From positions 382,001 to 446,000 of the forward strand of contig NZ_JAUCBS010000002.1 in assembly GCF_034676705.1 (NCBI RefSeq): a stretch of 64,000 bases of DNA, in the 5' to 3' direction. Both the position numbers and the translations under genes were made by a program. This document shows positions 34,852 to 43,724 of the stretch, piece after piece. The notes beneath the pieces were generated by a model. It worked only from the letters and a program-made list of their open reading frames with translations. It was not told the DNA's origin and searched no databases. How positions within the stretch are numbered: the stretch's first letter is position 1; every line of letters begins with the position of its first letter. The DNA is from Gemmobacter sp. Its GTDB lineage: Bacteria > Pseudomonadota > Alphaproteobacteria > Rhodobacterales > Rhodobacteraceae.

Positions 34852-35896
34852 CCGGCTGGCCCGGCTGGCGCTGGCGGCGCTGCTGGCGCTGCCCGGCGCC
34901 CCGGCGGTGGCCGATGTGGCGGACCGCGCGCGCATGGCGGCGCTGGCCCCGTCGGAACAGCTGCGGCTGCGCGCCTTTGGGCAGGTGCTGGCGGCAGGGC
35001 GGGCCGGCCCCGCCGATACCGCCCGCCTGCGGGCCGAGATGGTGCGGCAGGGGCATTATGCCAGCGGCCTGGCGGTTGTTGCGCGCGACCTGTGGGCCGC
35101 CCCGCTGCTGGCCTGGGACCAGAACATCAACGGCGGCGTGTTGCAGGACCGCTTCTGGCTGAACGGGCTGATGTTCCAGGCCAATCCGGCCTATGTGGCC
35201 AAGGCCGGGCTGGTGACCGGCGCGATGACGGGGGGCAGCCTGCGGCTGGCCTGGGCCGAGGGCCGCATCATCGAGCTGCGCGGGCAGACCGAACTGGGCT
35301 GGTCGCCCCGCCACGATCTGGCGCGCGGCGATGCGGCGCTGGCAGTGTGTTCAAAGAACCACGTCGCCGGCTGGACCTTTCTGGATATCTGCGCCCGCGG
35401 GCAGCGCAGCTGGCGCGATCTGGCCAACCGCTCGGCCTGGCAAGCCTCGGTCGGGATGGCGCAGGTGGTGGCGGGGGCGGACAGCCTGCATGAAATCGGG
35501 CTGACCCATATCCGCACCGGCGGCCCCGACCGCAGCACGCAAGACCAGCTGGCGCTGTCGGTCCAGTCGGTGTGGAACCGGGCGACCACCGACCTGTCGG
35601 CCACGCTGGGGCGCCGGGTGCCCGGCGAGATCGCACTGGACTGGCGGGTGGATGCCAGCCTGGGCTGGTTCGGGGCCGGCCGTGGCTGGGTGCTGGGCCT
35701 GTGGCACCAGCAGGCACAGGGCGGCGCCTTCCTGGGCGTGCCGCGCAAGGACAGCGGCAGCGGCATTACCCTGACCACCCGATTGCGGCAGGGGGTGGAT
35801 CTGCGGCTGGGCTATGCCGCCAACAGGTCCACCGCCGCCTTTGCGAACTACAGCCAGATCACGCTGGATCTGCGGTTCCAGGGCCTGCGGTGGTGA
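34838..35896 (+). CDS. Outer-membrane beta-barrel protein, Slam-like candidate
   Basis: 352 aa. 'MRCRSRLARLALAALLALPG' begins a Sec signal. A short helical part (~residues 25-85) comes before a barrel: alternating strands such as 'GSLRLAWAEGRIIELRGQTE', 'DLSATLGRRV', 'LDWRVDASLGWFG' and a last strand 'SQITLDLRFQGLRW' ending in the aromatic residue typical of BAM substrates. A helical N-part plus a barrel next to a lipoprotein is the layout of Slam surface-lipoprotein export systems, but it is shorter than known Slams and the assignment is an inference. Convergent with the TPR gene of the cellulose operon, so a BcsC-like pore role is an alternative. Confidence 0.7.
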   Translation: MRCRSRLARLALAALLALPGAPAVADVADRARMAALAPSEQLRLRAFGQVLAAGRAGPADTARLRAEMVRQGHYASGLAVVARDLWAAPLLAWDQNINGGVLQDRFWLNGLMFQANPAYVAKAGLVTGAMTGGSLRLAWAEGRIIELRGQTELGWSPRHDLARGDAALAVCSKNHVAGWTFLDICARGQRSWRDLANRSAWQASVGMAQVVAGADSLHEIGLTHIRTGGPDRSTQDQLALSVQSVWNRATTDLSATLGRRVPGEIALDWRVDASLGWFGAGRGWVLGLWHQQAQGGAFLGVPRKDSGSGITLTTRLRQGVDLRLGYAANRSTAAFANYSQITLDLRFQGLRW

Positions 35897-37243
35897 TCAG
35901 TCGGTGGCGTTCAGCCCGTCGCGGCTTTCCTTGGTGGACAGCTGGTCGTTGATCAACTCGAACTGGCGCCGCGCCTCGTCCCGGTTGCCGCTGTTGAGAA
36001 AGGCATAGGCCCGCAGGATCGCCAGATCGCGCCGGATTCCGCCCGACACCCGTTCCATCGCGTCGAAATATTCGATCGACTTGCGGTATTCCTTGCGCTG
36101 ATAGGCGGCAACGCCGCGCTGGTCCAGGATCTGGCGTTCGATATCCACCCGCTGGGTGCGGGTGAAATTGGTGGCGGCCGCGATGTTGGCGGCATTGTCG
36201 GGCATCTTCAGCTTCAGATAAGCCAGCGCCATGCCATAGCGCGCATCGCGGGTGCGCCCGGCATCAAGGCCCGCGGCAAGCGCGGATTGAAAGGCCGACA
36301 CCGCCTCCATCGTGCGGTCCATGTTGTAGACGCACCACGCCCGTTCATACAGCGCCGAAGCCGAGCGCGCCCCGTTCGTCAGCTGCACGCAGCGCGCCCA
36401 GTCGCCGGCACGGGCCGCCGCCGCCGCCGAACCGCCGCCTGCCCCCGTTGCCGGGGCCGGGGTGGCGGCAACCGCGCCCGGGGCCGGGCGGGGCTTGGGC
36501 GTGATCACCCTGGCCGGGCCGGCCGCGCGCGCCGGCGCACCGCCGCGCCCGGCCAGCAGCCGGGTTTCCAGGTCCGTCAGTTCGGTCGCGCGGGCGGGAA
36601 AGCGGGTGGTGGCCTGCGCCACCATCTGTTGCAGCGCCGCCGCATCGGCCACCGCATCGGCCTTTTCCAGCGTGGCGCTGATCGTGTCGAATTCGGTGCA
36701 GGCGGACAGGATCGCGCGATAGGTGGTCAGCGCCGCCGCCGTGCGGCCCGCCTGTTCCTGCAAGGTGGCAATGCGCCAGGCATTGTTCACCCGGTCGCAG
36801 CGCAACAGCCCGCTGGTGCCCGAGGCCAGCCGCAGCGCCTGATCCAGCTGGCCATCGTCCAGCGCCTTGTCCAGCGCCTTCTGCCCTTCGGCGGTGTTCA
36901 GCAGGGCCAGCATGTCGTCGGGCGGGGTCCAGTCGGGATAGGCGGCCTGGGTCCGGGTGATCAGCGCCCGCGCCTCGGCATGGGAGCCGGCGGCGATATG
37001 CGCATAGATCTGGTCGATCTCGGCCGAAGGCCCGCCGCCGTTCAGCCGCGACAGATCGGCCGGCGGGGTCCAGCCGGGGTATTTCAGCTGCAACCGCCGC
37101 ACCTCGGCGCTGATCGCGGTGGCGTCCTTTTGCGCAACGTAAAAGCTGAGCGCCAGCAGTTCGTCCTGCTGCGGCGCCTGCTGCGCCAGGGCGGGGGGCG
37201 TCAGGGCAAGGCACAGGGCCAGAAGGGCGGCAGAGCGGATCAT
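35897..37243 (-). CDS. Secreted TPR-repeat protein at the end of the cellulose operon
   Basis: 448 aa. Signal peptide 'MIRSAALLALCLALTPPALA', then helical repeats with TPR spacing ('YGMALAYLKLKMPDNAANIA', 'YQRKEYRKSIEYFDAMERVS', 'AILRAYAFLNSGNRDEARRQ') broken by an Ala/Pro-rich linker near residues 225-270. Two N-terminal copies of 'YPxWTPPxD' occur. It fills the place of the BcsC periplasmic TPR part but has no C-terminal barrel. The start is the ATG overlapping the bcsZ stop (ATGA). Role is probably in cellulose export or scaffolding. Confidence 0.82.
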   Translation of the reverse strand: MIRSAALLALCLALTPPALAQQAPQQDELLALSFYVAQKDATAISAEVRRLQLKYPGWTPPADLSRLNGGGPSAEIDQIYAHIAAGSHAEARALITRTQAAYPDWTPPDDMLALLNTAEGQKALDKALDDGQLDQALRLASGTSGLLRCDRVNNAWRIATLQEQAGRTAAALTTYRAILSACTEFDTISATLEKADAVADAAALQQMVAQATTRFPARATELTDLETRLLAGRGGAPARAAGPARVITPKPRPAPGAVAATPAPATGAGGGSAAAAARAGDWARCVQLTNGARSASALYERAWCVYNMDRTMEAVSAFQSALAAGLDAGRTRDARYGMALAYLKLKMPDNAANIAAATNFTRTQRVDIERQILDQRGVAAYQRKEYRKSIEYFDAMERVSGGIRRDLAILRAYAFLNSGNRDEARRQFELINDQLSTKESRDGLNATD

Positions 37244-38295
37244 ATGGGCACACATCGCGGAAAGGACTGGGCCTGGGCCACCAGTGCCATCAGGTGCAGC
37301 GTGGCGGGGTAATAGGGCTGGTCGGCGGTGAACACCGGCATGCGCGACCCGGCCCCCCCCGACACGACGCAACTGCCAAGCGCGGCCACCGCAGCATAAC
37401 CGGCATGGGCGCTGCGTTCGACCACCGATTTCGTCACCGGGTCATAGACCGTCACGGCGTCGCCCCCCATCACGCCGATGGCACCGACATAGGCCCGCAG
37501 CGCCGGGCTGGCCGCATCGCCCGACCAGATGGCAAACAGCGGAATGCGGATCGCCTCATACCCCGTGCGGGCGGAAAACCCCGCAGGTGGCGGGGCATAG
37601 CCGATGGCGCTGACCGAAATCCAGTCGGGCACCGGGCCATTCGCGGCCAGTGTGGCCCACAGCCGCCGCCCGTCGGCCGCCAGCGCGGCAAGATCGGACA
37701 GGCCGGTGGCCGCCGCCACCTCCTCCATCGCGCGGGGCATCAGGTAGGACGGGTTGGTCACCACCACATCACCTTGCACAAACCCGGCCGCGCCCGGCAG
37801 CATCAGCCAGCCCGGCCCGGCCGGATTGGCCACCCGGCAGTGGCGCAGCAGATCGGCGGCGATCTGGCGGGCACGCTCCAGCAGTTCGGGCCGGTTGCGG
37901 CTGCGGGCCAGCGTCACGAGGCCCCAGGCATAGAACAGGTCGCCATCGCTGGCATTGTTGCGGTCGGCCACCCGGGGCAGGCTGTCCGGGCGCCACAGCC
38001 AGGCGAGCAACGCATCGGACCGCACGGCAAGGTTCGCCTCGGTCCAGGACATGATGCTGTTGGCCGCCTGCACATCGCCGAACTGCGCGGCCAGCGTCAG
38101 GCCGTATCCCTGTCCCTCGGAATGGCTGGCGCCGCCTTGAAACCCGTCGACCACCCGGCCATCGGGTGACAGGCACAGCCGTTTCCACGCCTGCCAGCTG
38201 GCCTGCAACGGGTGGTCATCCGCAAAGGCGGCCTGCGCGGCGGGGGCGATCAGCGGGGTCATGGCCAGCCCGGCCAGAAAGCTGCGGCGCTTCAT
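37240..38295 (-). CDS. bcsZ: Cellulose-operon endoglucanase, GH8
   Basis: 351 aa glycoside hydrolase family 8 that trims cellulose during synthesis. The signal peptide starts 'MKRRSFLAGLAM' with a twin-arginine-like RRSFLAG, so Tat export is possible. Catalytic acid E60 in 'GGASHSEGQGYG' and D117 in 'RNNASDGDLFYAWGLV' match GH8. Sits between bcsB and the TPR gene with 4-bp ATGA overlaps on both sides. Confidence 0.94.
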   Translation of the reverse strand: MKRRSFLAGLAMTPLIAPAAQAAFADDHPLQASWQAWKRLCLSPDGRVVDGFQGGASHSEGQGYGLTLAAQFGDVQAANSIMSWTEANLAVRSDALLAWLWRPDSLPRVADRNNASDGDLFYAWGLVTLARSRNRPELLERARQIAADLLRHCRVANPAGPGWLMLPGAAGFVQGDVVVTNPSYLMPRAMEEVAAATGLSDLAALAADGRRLWATLAANGPVPDWISVSAIGYAPPPAGFSARTGYEAIRIPLFAIWSGDAASPALRAYVGAIGVMGGDAVTVYDPVTKSVVERSAHAGYAAVAALGSCVVSGGAGSRMPVFTADQPYYPATLHLMALVAQAQSFPRCVPI

Positions 38296-40634
38296 CTTGT
38301 TCCCCTGTAGCGGCGGGTCAGCACCACATACAGCAGCACCGGCAGGGTGGACACCAGCGCCAGCACCAGCAGCACCAGCGAAAACGCATAGGGCGACCAC
38401 GAGGCATAGTTGCCGATCACCGCGCGCAGGTTGTCGGGGCGCAGCGGTTCCAGCAGCACGGGCATCCGGCCGGACGACCACATCTGCCAGCTGCCATCCG
38501 CGGCCAGCAAGGCAACCTCGCCCCGTGCCAGGCCGGCGCTGCGCAGGCCGGCGGTGGCATTGGCCACCTGCACCGGATCCGCATCGGGCGCCAGCACCAG
38601 CCACAGATCGCCGGGCGCGGCCGGATCGGGTTGCAGCAGCAGCGCCCGTGCCGTGCCGGCGCGGGTGTCCAGCCAGTCGGACAGCGCCTGGTCCGATCCG
38701 GGCAGCGCCGCGGCCAGCAGGCGGCGATACTGCCGCGCAACCCAGCCGCGTTCCGTCAGCTGATCGCCCAGCCCCGACCACAGGCGCTGCAGCAGGCCCG
38801 GCCGGGCGGCCGGGGCAGGGGCGGCCTCCTCGGACAGGCGAAAGGCTGGGGCGGCACGCACCGGCGCGGCCGCATCGGCCACCGCCACAGCCACCGGCGC
38901 CGCAAACAGCGCGCCGCGCAACTGGGCCGAGGTGATGCCCAGCGGCGCCAGCGGCACCTGCGCGCCATCCTGAAGGCCGATCACCGTCAGCCGCGATCCG
39001 CCATCGCCATTCGGCACCGGCGCCAGCAGCGCCGACAGCACCACCGCCGCCGCATCGGCCCGCGCGGCATCGGCCGCGCCGGGCAGCGTTGCAACACCAT
39101 CGCGCGACAGGTTGCGCAGGGCGACCCCGGCGCCCGCCTCTTGCATGCGCGGCGATGGCGGGACCAGCAGCGTGCTGTCGCCCAGAATCGCCAGCATGTC
39201 GGACCGGCGCGGCGCACAGGCGGCATCGGGCGGATCGCCGGGGACGATCATTTCAAAGCTCAGCGCATTCCGCCCGGGGCGCAGCAGGTTGGTGGGAAAG
39301 CCGATGTCCAGCGGCGGCAGCACCTTGCCGCCGTCGCGGTCCAGCGGCAGCAGGCGCACCGTGGTGCCATTGACCTTGACCAGCAGGATCCCGCCCCGCG
39401 GCAGGCCATCGGCAAAGCCATAGCGCAGCTGCATCGCGCCTTTCTGGTTGGCCAGCAGCAGCCAGTCGTCGGCCAGCCGGAACGGCAGGTCGGCGCGGAA
39501 GTAATGCGTGTTGCCGATGATGTCGCCCTGCCCCAGATCGGCAAAGCGGGTTTCCTGCCCGGCCGTCAGCACCGGCAGCGCGGCAGGCGCCATCGCAGGC
39601 ATGGCCGGCAACAGGCCGGTCAGGTTCGGCACGGCATCGGCGGTATATTCCACCTGCATCACCAGCGTGCCGCTGGCCCCGCGCCGGAACGACACGCGCG
39701 GCGCGTCGGACTGGATCACCGCCACCGCCGCCGCAGCAAAGGGGCGCGCCAGATAGAACGACCGCACGGCAACCGGCGCCGCCCCGCCCAGCGTATCGGC
39801 CAGCAGCGCCGTGACCGCGCGCAGCACCGCCGGCGGCGTGTCGGGCGCCGCCAGCACGTCGATGGCCGCCCCGCGCAGCGCCTGCGCCTGCAAGGCCATG
39901 CCGAACCCTTCGGCCCCCGGCTCCAGCGCCGTGGCGCCAAGGGGGGCGCCGCTGTTCAGCAAATCAATCTCGGTCCAGACGCCAAAGCTGGCATCGGGGC
40001 CGCAGAAAATGCGGTGCGGCTGGACAACCTGAATCTCCAGCCGGTTTTCGCCGGCGACAAGGCCGGTCACCGGCACCTCGACCGCGCCAAAGCCGCGCAG
40101 GTTCTGCAAGGGCAGCTCGACCGGCGCCCCACCATTGACGGACAGGCGCAGCCGGGCGGTTTCGGGCAGCAGGTTGACGCTGGATTGCAGCGTCAGCACC
40201 AGCCGGTCGGGCAAGGCGGCGCCGGCCGGCAGGATCAGCCGCATCGGCACACGGGCGATTTCGCCGGTCAGGCGCAGGATGCCGGGGGCAGGCAGGCTGG
40301 CGCCCACCCGCACCTCGCGCGGCAAGGCGGGGTCGGCCGGGCCGATCGGCATCAGCCAGCCATCGGCCACCTGGGGCGCGGCGGGCATGGCGTCCGGTTC
40401 GGGCGCGCGGTCGCGTTCGGGCGGCGGCAGAACCACGGGGCCGCGGGCAGGTTCCACCGCGACGGTGCCGGGCGGCACCACAGGCTGCGGCACCCCGTCG
40501 GGCACCGGCTTTTCCGGCATCTGCCCCGCCGGCAATTCGGGGTCGGGCAGCACGATCACCGGGCTGGTCTGCGCCTGCGCCATCAAGGCCGACAGGCCCA
40601 CCGCCAGCGACACTGTCAGGCCCAGCCGCGTCAT
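38292..40634 (-). CDS. bcsB: Cellulose synthase subunit B, periplasmic
   Basis: 780 aa. Signal peptide 'MTRLGLTVSLAVGLSALMAQ', a Pro-rich linker, then repeated jelly-roll and flavodoxin-like domains ('LPAGAALPDRLVLTLQSSVN', 'GGKVLPPLDIGFPTNLLRPG'). A C-terminal membrane helix ('FSLVLLVLALVSTLPVLLYV') anchors it to BcsA, which requires BcsB for activity; BcsB guides the glucan through the periplasm. Start ATG overlaps the bcsA stop. Confidence 0.95.
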   Translation of the reverse strand: MTRLGLTVSLAVGLSALMAQAQTSPVIVLPDPELPAGQMPEKPVPDGVPQPVVPPGTVAVEPARGPVVLPPPERDRAPEPDAMPAAPQVADGWLMPIGPADPALPREVRVGASLPAPGILRLTGEIARVPMRLILPAGAALPDRLVLTLQSSVNLLPETARLRLSVNGGAPVELPLQNLRGFGAVEVPVTGLVAGENRLEIQVVQPHRIFCGPDASFGVWTEIDLLNSGAPLGATALEPGAEGFGMALQAQALRGAAIDVLAAPDTPPAVLRAVTALLADTLGGAAPVAVRSFYLARPFAAAAVAVIQSDAPRVSFRRGASGTLVMQVEYTADAVPNLTGLLPAMPAMAPAALPVLTAGQETRFADLGQGDIIGNTHYFRADLPFRLADDWLLLANQKGAMQLRYGFADGLPRGGILLVKVNGTTVRLLPLDRDGGKVLPPLDIGFPTNLLRPGRNALSFEMIVPGDPPDAACAPRRSDMLAILGDSTLLVPPSPRMQEAGAGVALRNLSRDGVATLPGAADAARADAAAVVLSALLAPVPNGDGGSRLTVIGLQDGAQVPLAPLGITSAQLRGALFAAPVAVAVADAAAPVRAAPAFRLSEEAAPAPAARPGLLQRLWSGLGDQLTERGWVARQYRRLLAAALPGSDQALSDWLDTRAGTARALLLQPDPAAPGDLWLVLAPDADPVQVANATAGLRSAGLARGEVALLAADGSWQMWSSGRMPVLLEPLRPDNLRAVIGNYASWSPYAFSLVLLVLALVSTLPVLLYVVLTRRYRGTR

Positions 40635-42958
40635 GCCCGATCCTCGATCCCGATCAGGGCGCCGGGGGCCACGCGGCCGTCCTGCCGGTATTCGGCGGTA
40701 TCGAAGTTCGCGCCAAAGGCCACAAGGTGCGCAGGCTTGCGTTCCAGATGTTCCATCACCATCGCCTGACGGCGCCGTCCCGGTTCGCGCAGCAGGTCCA
40801 TCGCCGTCTTGGGGAACGAGGTCAGCACCAGCCACAGCACATAGGCCAGCCCGGCAATCAGCCCCTTGCCACGCAACCCGCGCTGGCGCACCGCCAGCCA
40901 GTTCTCGCTGGACCCGAAGATCAGATAGGCCACCGCCTCGCGCACATCCATCGGCTGGTCGGACAGGAACATCAGGCCCAGCACGTTGCCCTCGGCGCTG
41001 GTCGCCGTCTTGCCACGCACCACGGCGCACACGTCGCGTTCCAGATGCGGCGCGTCGGGGAACCGGGGGCGCAGGGTGATTTCATCGCCCGGCTGCAAGG
41101 CATGCGCCTCGCGCAGGCGGGGGCTGTCCAGCAGGCGCACCCGCGCCCCGCTGGTCGAGGCATCCAGCACCTCGGCATCCAGCGTGCCGGAAAACGCATC
41201 CGCGCCCACCACCGCCGGGGCCCGCATCTCGACCCGGGGCGAGGCGCGGCGTTGCTGCTTTTCCGACACGGCGCGCAAGGACAGCGACACCAGCAGGAAA
41301 TTGATGATCGCCCAGACCCCCACCACCGACAGCACGCTGCGGTCGCCCGGAAAGGCGATCCAGCGCACCGCCAGCACGATCACACCCAGCAGCGTCAGCA
41401 GGAACAGCCCGAACAGCGGGCCATAGATCGGCGAGATATAATCGGCTTCCAGCGTTTCATCCTTGGCCGTCACGTTGAACTTGGCGCCACGCGGGCGGAT
41501 CACCGTGCGCAGGATCGCCTTGGCCAGATAGGGCGCCTGCGCCACCTCGTAGATTTCCGAGATCAGCGGCCATCGGTAATTGCCGAAGATGGCATTCTGC
41601 ACCATCAGGCTGACCGCCATGTAACTGAGCGTATAGGCCATGGCGTCCTGAAAGGTGGTGACGAAAATCTCCACTCCGAAGAACAGATAGGTCAGCGGCG
41701 CCAGCAGATAGATCAGCCGGATCAGCGGAAAGAACCAGAAGCTCATGGAATTCAGGTAGCACAACCGTTGCAGCGGCTTCAGCCCCGGGCGGAACAGCGG
41801 GTTCTTCAGCATGAACATCTGCATCATGCCGGCGGCCCAGCGGCCGCGCTGCTGGATGAAGGACGCAAAGGTTTCCGGCTGCAACCCGGCGATCATCGCG
41901 CGGTTCAGATAGATGCTGCGCCAGCCCTTGGAATGGATGTCCAGCGCGGTTTCGGCATCTTCGGTGATCGTCTCGCCGGAAAAGCCGCCCACGCTGTCCA
42001 GCGCCTTGCGCCGCAGCACGGCCGCCGATCCGCAAAAGAACGCGCCGCCCCAGCGGTCCAGCCCGCGGTGGATCATGCCGTAGAACATTTCGTTCTCGGG
42101 CGGGCAGGCCAGGCCCAGGTTCCGTTCGATCGGATCCTGGTTGATGAAGAAGTGCGGCGTCTGCACCAGGAACAGCTGCGGATCCTGCACGAAATAGCCC
42201 ACCGTCCGGGCCAGGAAGTCGCGGCTGGGCACGTGGTCGGCATCGAACACCACCACCAGATCGCCGTTCAGCTTTTCCAGCGCCGCGCTCATGTTGCCGG
42301 CCTTGGCGTGTTCGTTGCGCGCGCGGGTGGAATAGACCACGCCCAGATCGCGGCACAGCGCCTGCAACTGGGCCCGACGCGCGCGCGAGGCTTTGGCCAG
42401 TTCCTCGTTCGGGGAATTGCAGCGCTGGTCGGTGCCGCCATCGTCGCACAGGACCACCGTGCGCAGCTGGGCCGGGTAGATCATGTTCTTGGCCGCCGAC
42501 AGCGTGATCGACAGCATCTCGACCGGCTCGTTGTAGGACGGCACCAGAATGTCGACGGTGGGCAGCTGGTCCAGTTCCACCCGGGGCGGCAGGCCGCGGT
42601 CCACCGGATCGGCGCTGATCACGGTGTTCAGGAAGAACACCAGGATCGAATAGGTTTCGACCACGAACAGGAAGATCGCCAGCACGAAGGACAGCGTCAG
42701 CCCCGGGTCTGGCAAGGTCGCGGTCAGGCGCCAGAACCAGTAGCGCAGCACGATGATGCTGGCGACGCCCAGCAGCACGGTGCGCGGCACGATATGGCGC
42801 GCAAACGGCTTCATCACCACGATGATCGCCAGCGCGGCCAGCGACAGCACCGCCTGCGCCGCGTTCGACACCGGGGCAGAGCTGAGCGCGACGATGGGCA
42901 CCAGCATCAGCAGCCACACCGGCACGAAGATCAGCGGCCATCTGGCAGGACGGTTCAT
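40631..42958 (-). CDS. bcsA: Cellulose synthase catalytic subunit with PilZ domain
   Basis: 775 aa, family-2 glycosyltransferase that makes beta-1,4-glucan from UDP-glucose and pushes it through its own membrane channel. Motifs in order: 'VVLCDDGGTDQRC', DxD in 'LVVVFDADHVPSRDF', 'FFCGSAAVLRR', TED in 'TITEDAETALDIHSKGW' and QxxRW in 'IQQRGRWAAGMMQ'. The C-terminal PilZ domain keeps RxxxR ('RRASPRVEMR') and DxSxxG ('DASTSGARV'), so c-di-GMP activation is expected. The start at 42958 has AAGGGGATC upstream. Confidence 0.98.
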   Translation of the reverse strand: MNRPARWPLIFVPVWLLMLVPIVALSSAPVSNAAQAVLSLAALAIIVVMKPFARHIVPRTVLLGVASIIVLRYWFWRLTATLPDPGLTLSFVLAIFLFVVETYSILVFFLNTVISADPVDRGLPPRVELDQLPTVDILVPSYNEPVEMLSITLSAAKNMIYPAQLRTVVLCDDGGTDQRCNSPNEELAKASRARRAQLQALCRDLGVVYSTRARNEHAKAGNMSAALEKLNGDLVVVFDADHVPSRDFLARTVGYFVQDPQLFLVQTPHFFINQDPIERNLGLACPPENEMFYGMIHRGLDRWGGAFFCGSAAVLRRKALDSVGGFSGETITEDAETALDIHSKGWRSIYLNRAMIAGLQPETFASFIQQRGRWAAGMMQMFMLKNPLFRPGLKPLQRLCYLNSMSFWFFPLIRLIYLLAPLTYLFFGVEIFVTTFQDAMAYTLSYMAVSLMVQNAIFGNYRWPLISEIYEVAQAPYLAKAILRTVIRPRGAKFNVTAKDETLEADYISPIYGPLFGLFLLTLLGVIVLAVRWIAFPGDRSVLSVVGVWAIINFLLVSLSLRAVSEKQQRRASPRVEMRAPAVVGADAFSGTLDAEVLDASTSGARVRLLDSPRLREAHALQPGDEITLRPRFPDAPHLERDVCAVVRGKTATSAEGNVLGLMFLSDQPMDVREAVAYLIFGSSENWLAVRQRGLRGKGLIAGLAYVLWLVLTSFPKTAMDLLREPGRRRQAMVMEHLERKPAHLVAFGANFDTAEYRQDGRVAPGALIGIEDRA

Positions 42959-42992
42959 GCGCGGATCCCCTTGCGGCGTTGTCGGGCCGGCG

Positions 42993-43664
42993 TCATTGCG
43001 ACGGCCCTGCAAGCGCGGACAGCATCCGCGAGCTGCCCCCTGCCGGCGCCCCCAGCGGGCCGCCCGAAACCGACGGCGCCAGAATGGGTTCCAGCGCCTT
43101 TGCCGCCGTGCCGTTCACGCAGTTGCGCAGCAGGATGTCCATGGCATCGACCCCGGCCGGCAGATGCCGCCCCGCGCTTTGCACCCGGCGCACGGCCAGA
43201 ACGCAGATGGTGCCGACGCCAAAGCGTTCCTCGGCCCAGGCATAGGGACCCAGATCATCCGCATCATGCTGGAAGGCCCCGGACGAGGCGTTCTGGAACG
43301 GCGCCGGCAGGCCGCCCACGCGGCGGATGAATTCTTCATACCGCAGGCGGCCACCATCGCCAAAGCCGGTGCGCGTGCGGATGACCATCTGGTTGTCGCC
43401 CGGCATGGCGGATTGGTTCACCAGCAGAACCCGCTGTTCCGACCCGCCCAGCAGGCCGCGCTGGAACACCAGCTGCGATCCCGGCGGGTTGACCCAGGCC
43501 CGCGCGACGGGAACCTGCGCCATGGGCGTCAGTTCCTCGACCTGTTCGATGGTCATCGGCGGTTCGGGATCGCGGATATAGGCGCACCCGGCCATCACAA
43601 GCGCCGCAGCCAGCACCACCACCGATCGCAGCCGCGTCGGCCAGTGTCGGAACATACCTGTCAT
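42993..43664 (-). CDS. bcsN: Cellulose biosynthesis lipoprotein BcsN
   Basis: 223 aa. The N-terminus 'RLRSVVVLAAALVMAGC' is a lipoprotein signal; Cys is the lipidated residue. The rest matches BcsN of alphaproteobacterial bcs operons in order and position ('LVFQRGLLGGSEQRVLLVNQ', 'MDILLRNCVNGTAAKALEPI'). Its molecular job is not established. The start is uncertain among TTG 43670, ATG 43664 and ATG 43655; 43664 has the best spacing. It is 35 bp upstream of bcsA. Confidence 0.85.
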   Translation of the reverse strand: MTGMFRHWPTRLRSVVVLAAALVMAGCAYIRDPEPPMTIEQVEELTPMAQVPVARAWVNPPGSQLVFQRGLLGGSEQRVLLVNQSAMPGDNQMVIRTRTGFGDGGRLRYEEFIRRVGGLPAPFQNASSGAFQHDADDLGPYAWAEERFGVGTICVLAVRRVQSAGRHLPAGVDAMDILLRNCVNGTAAKALEPILAPSVSGGPLGAPAGGSSRMLSALAGPSQ

Positions 43665-43724
43665 GGCCAATCCGCGCCGTGCCCATTGTTCTTGTCAGGG
43701 TTGTAGTTCGCCCCTTGACCTATC

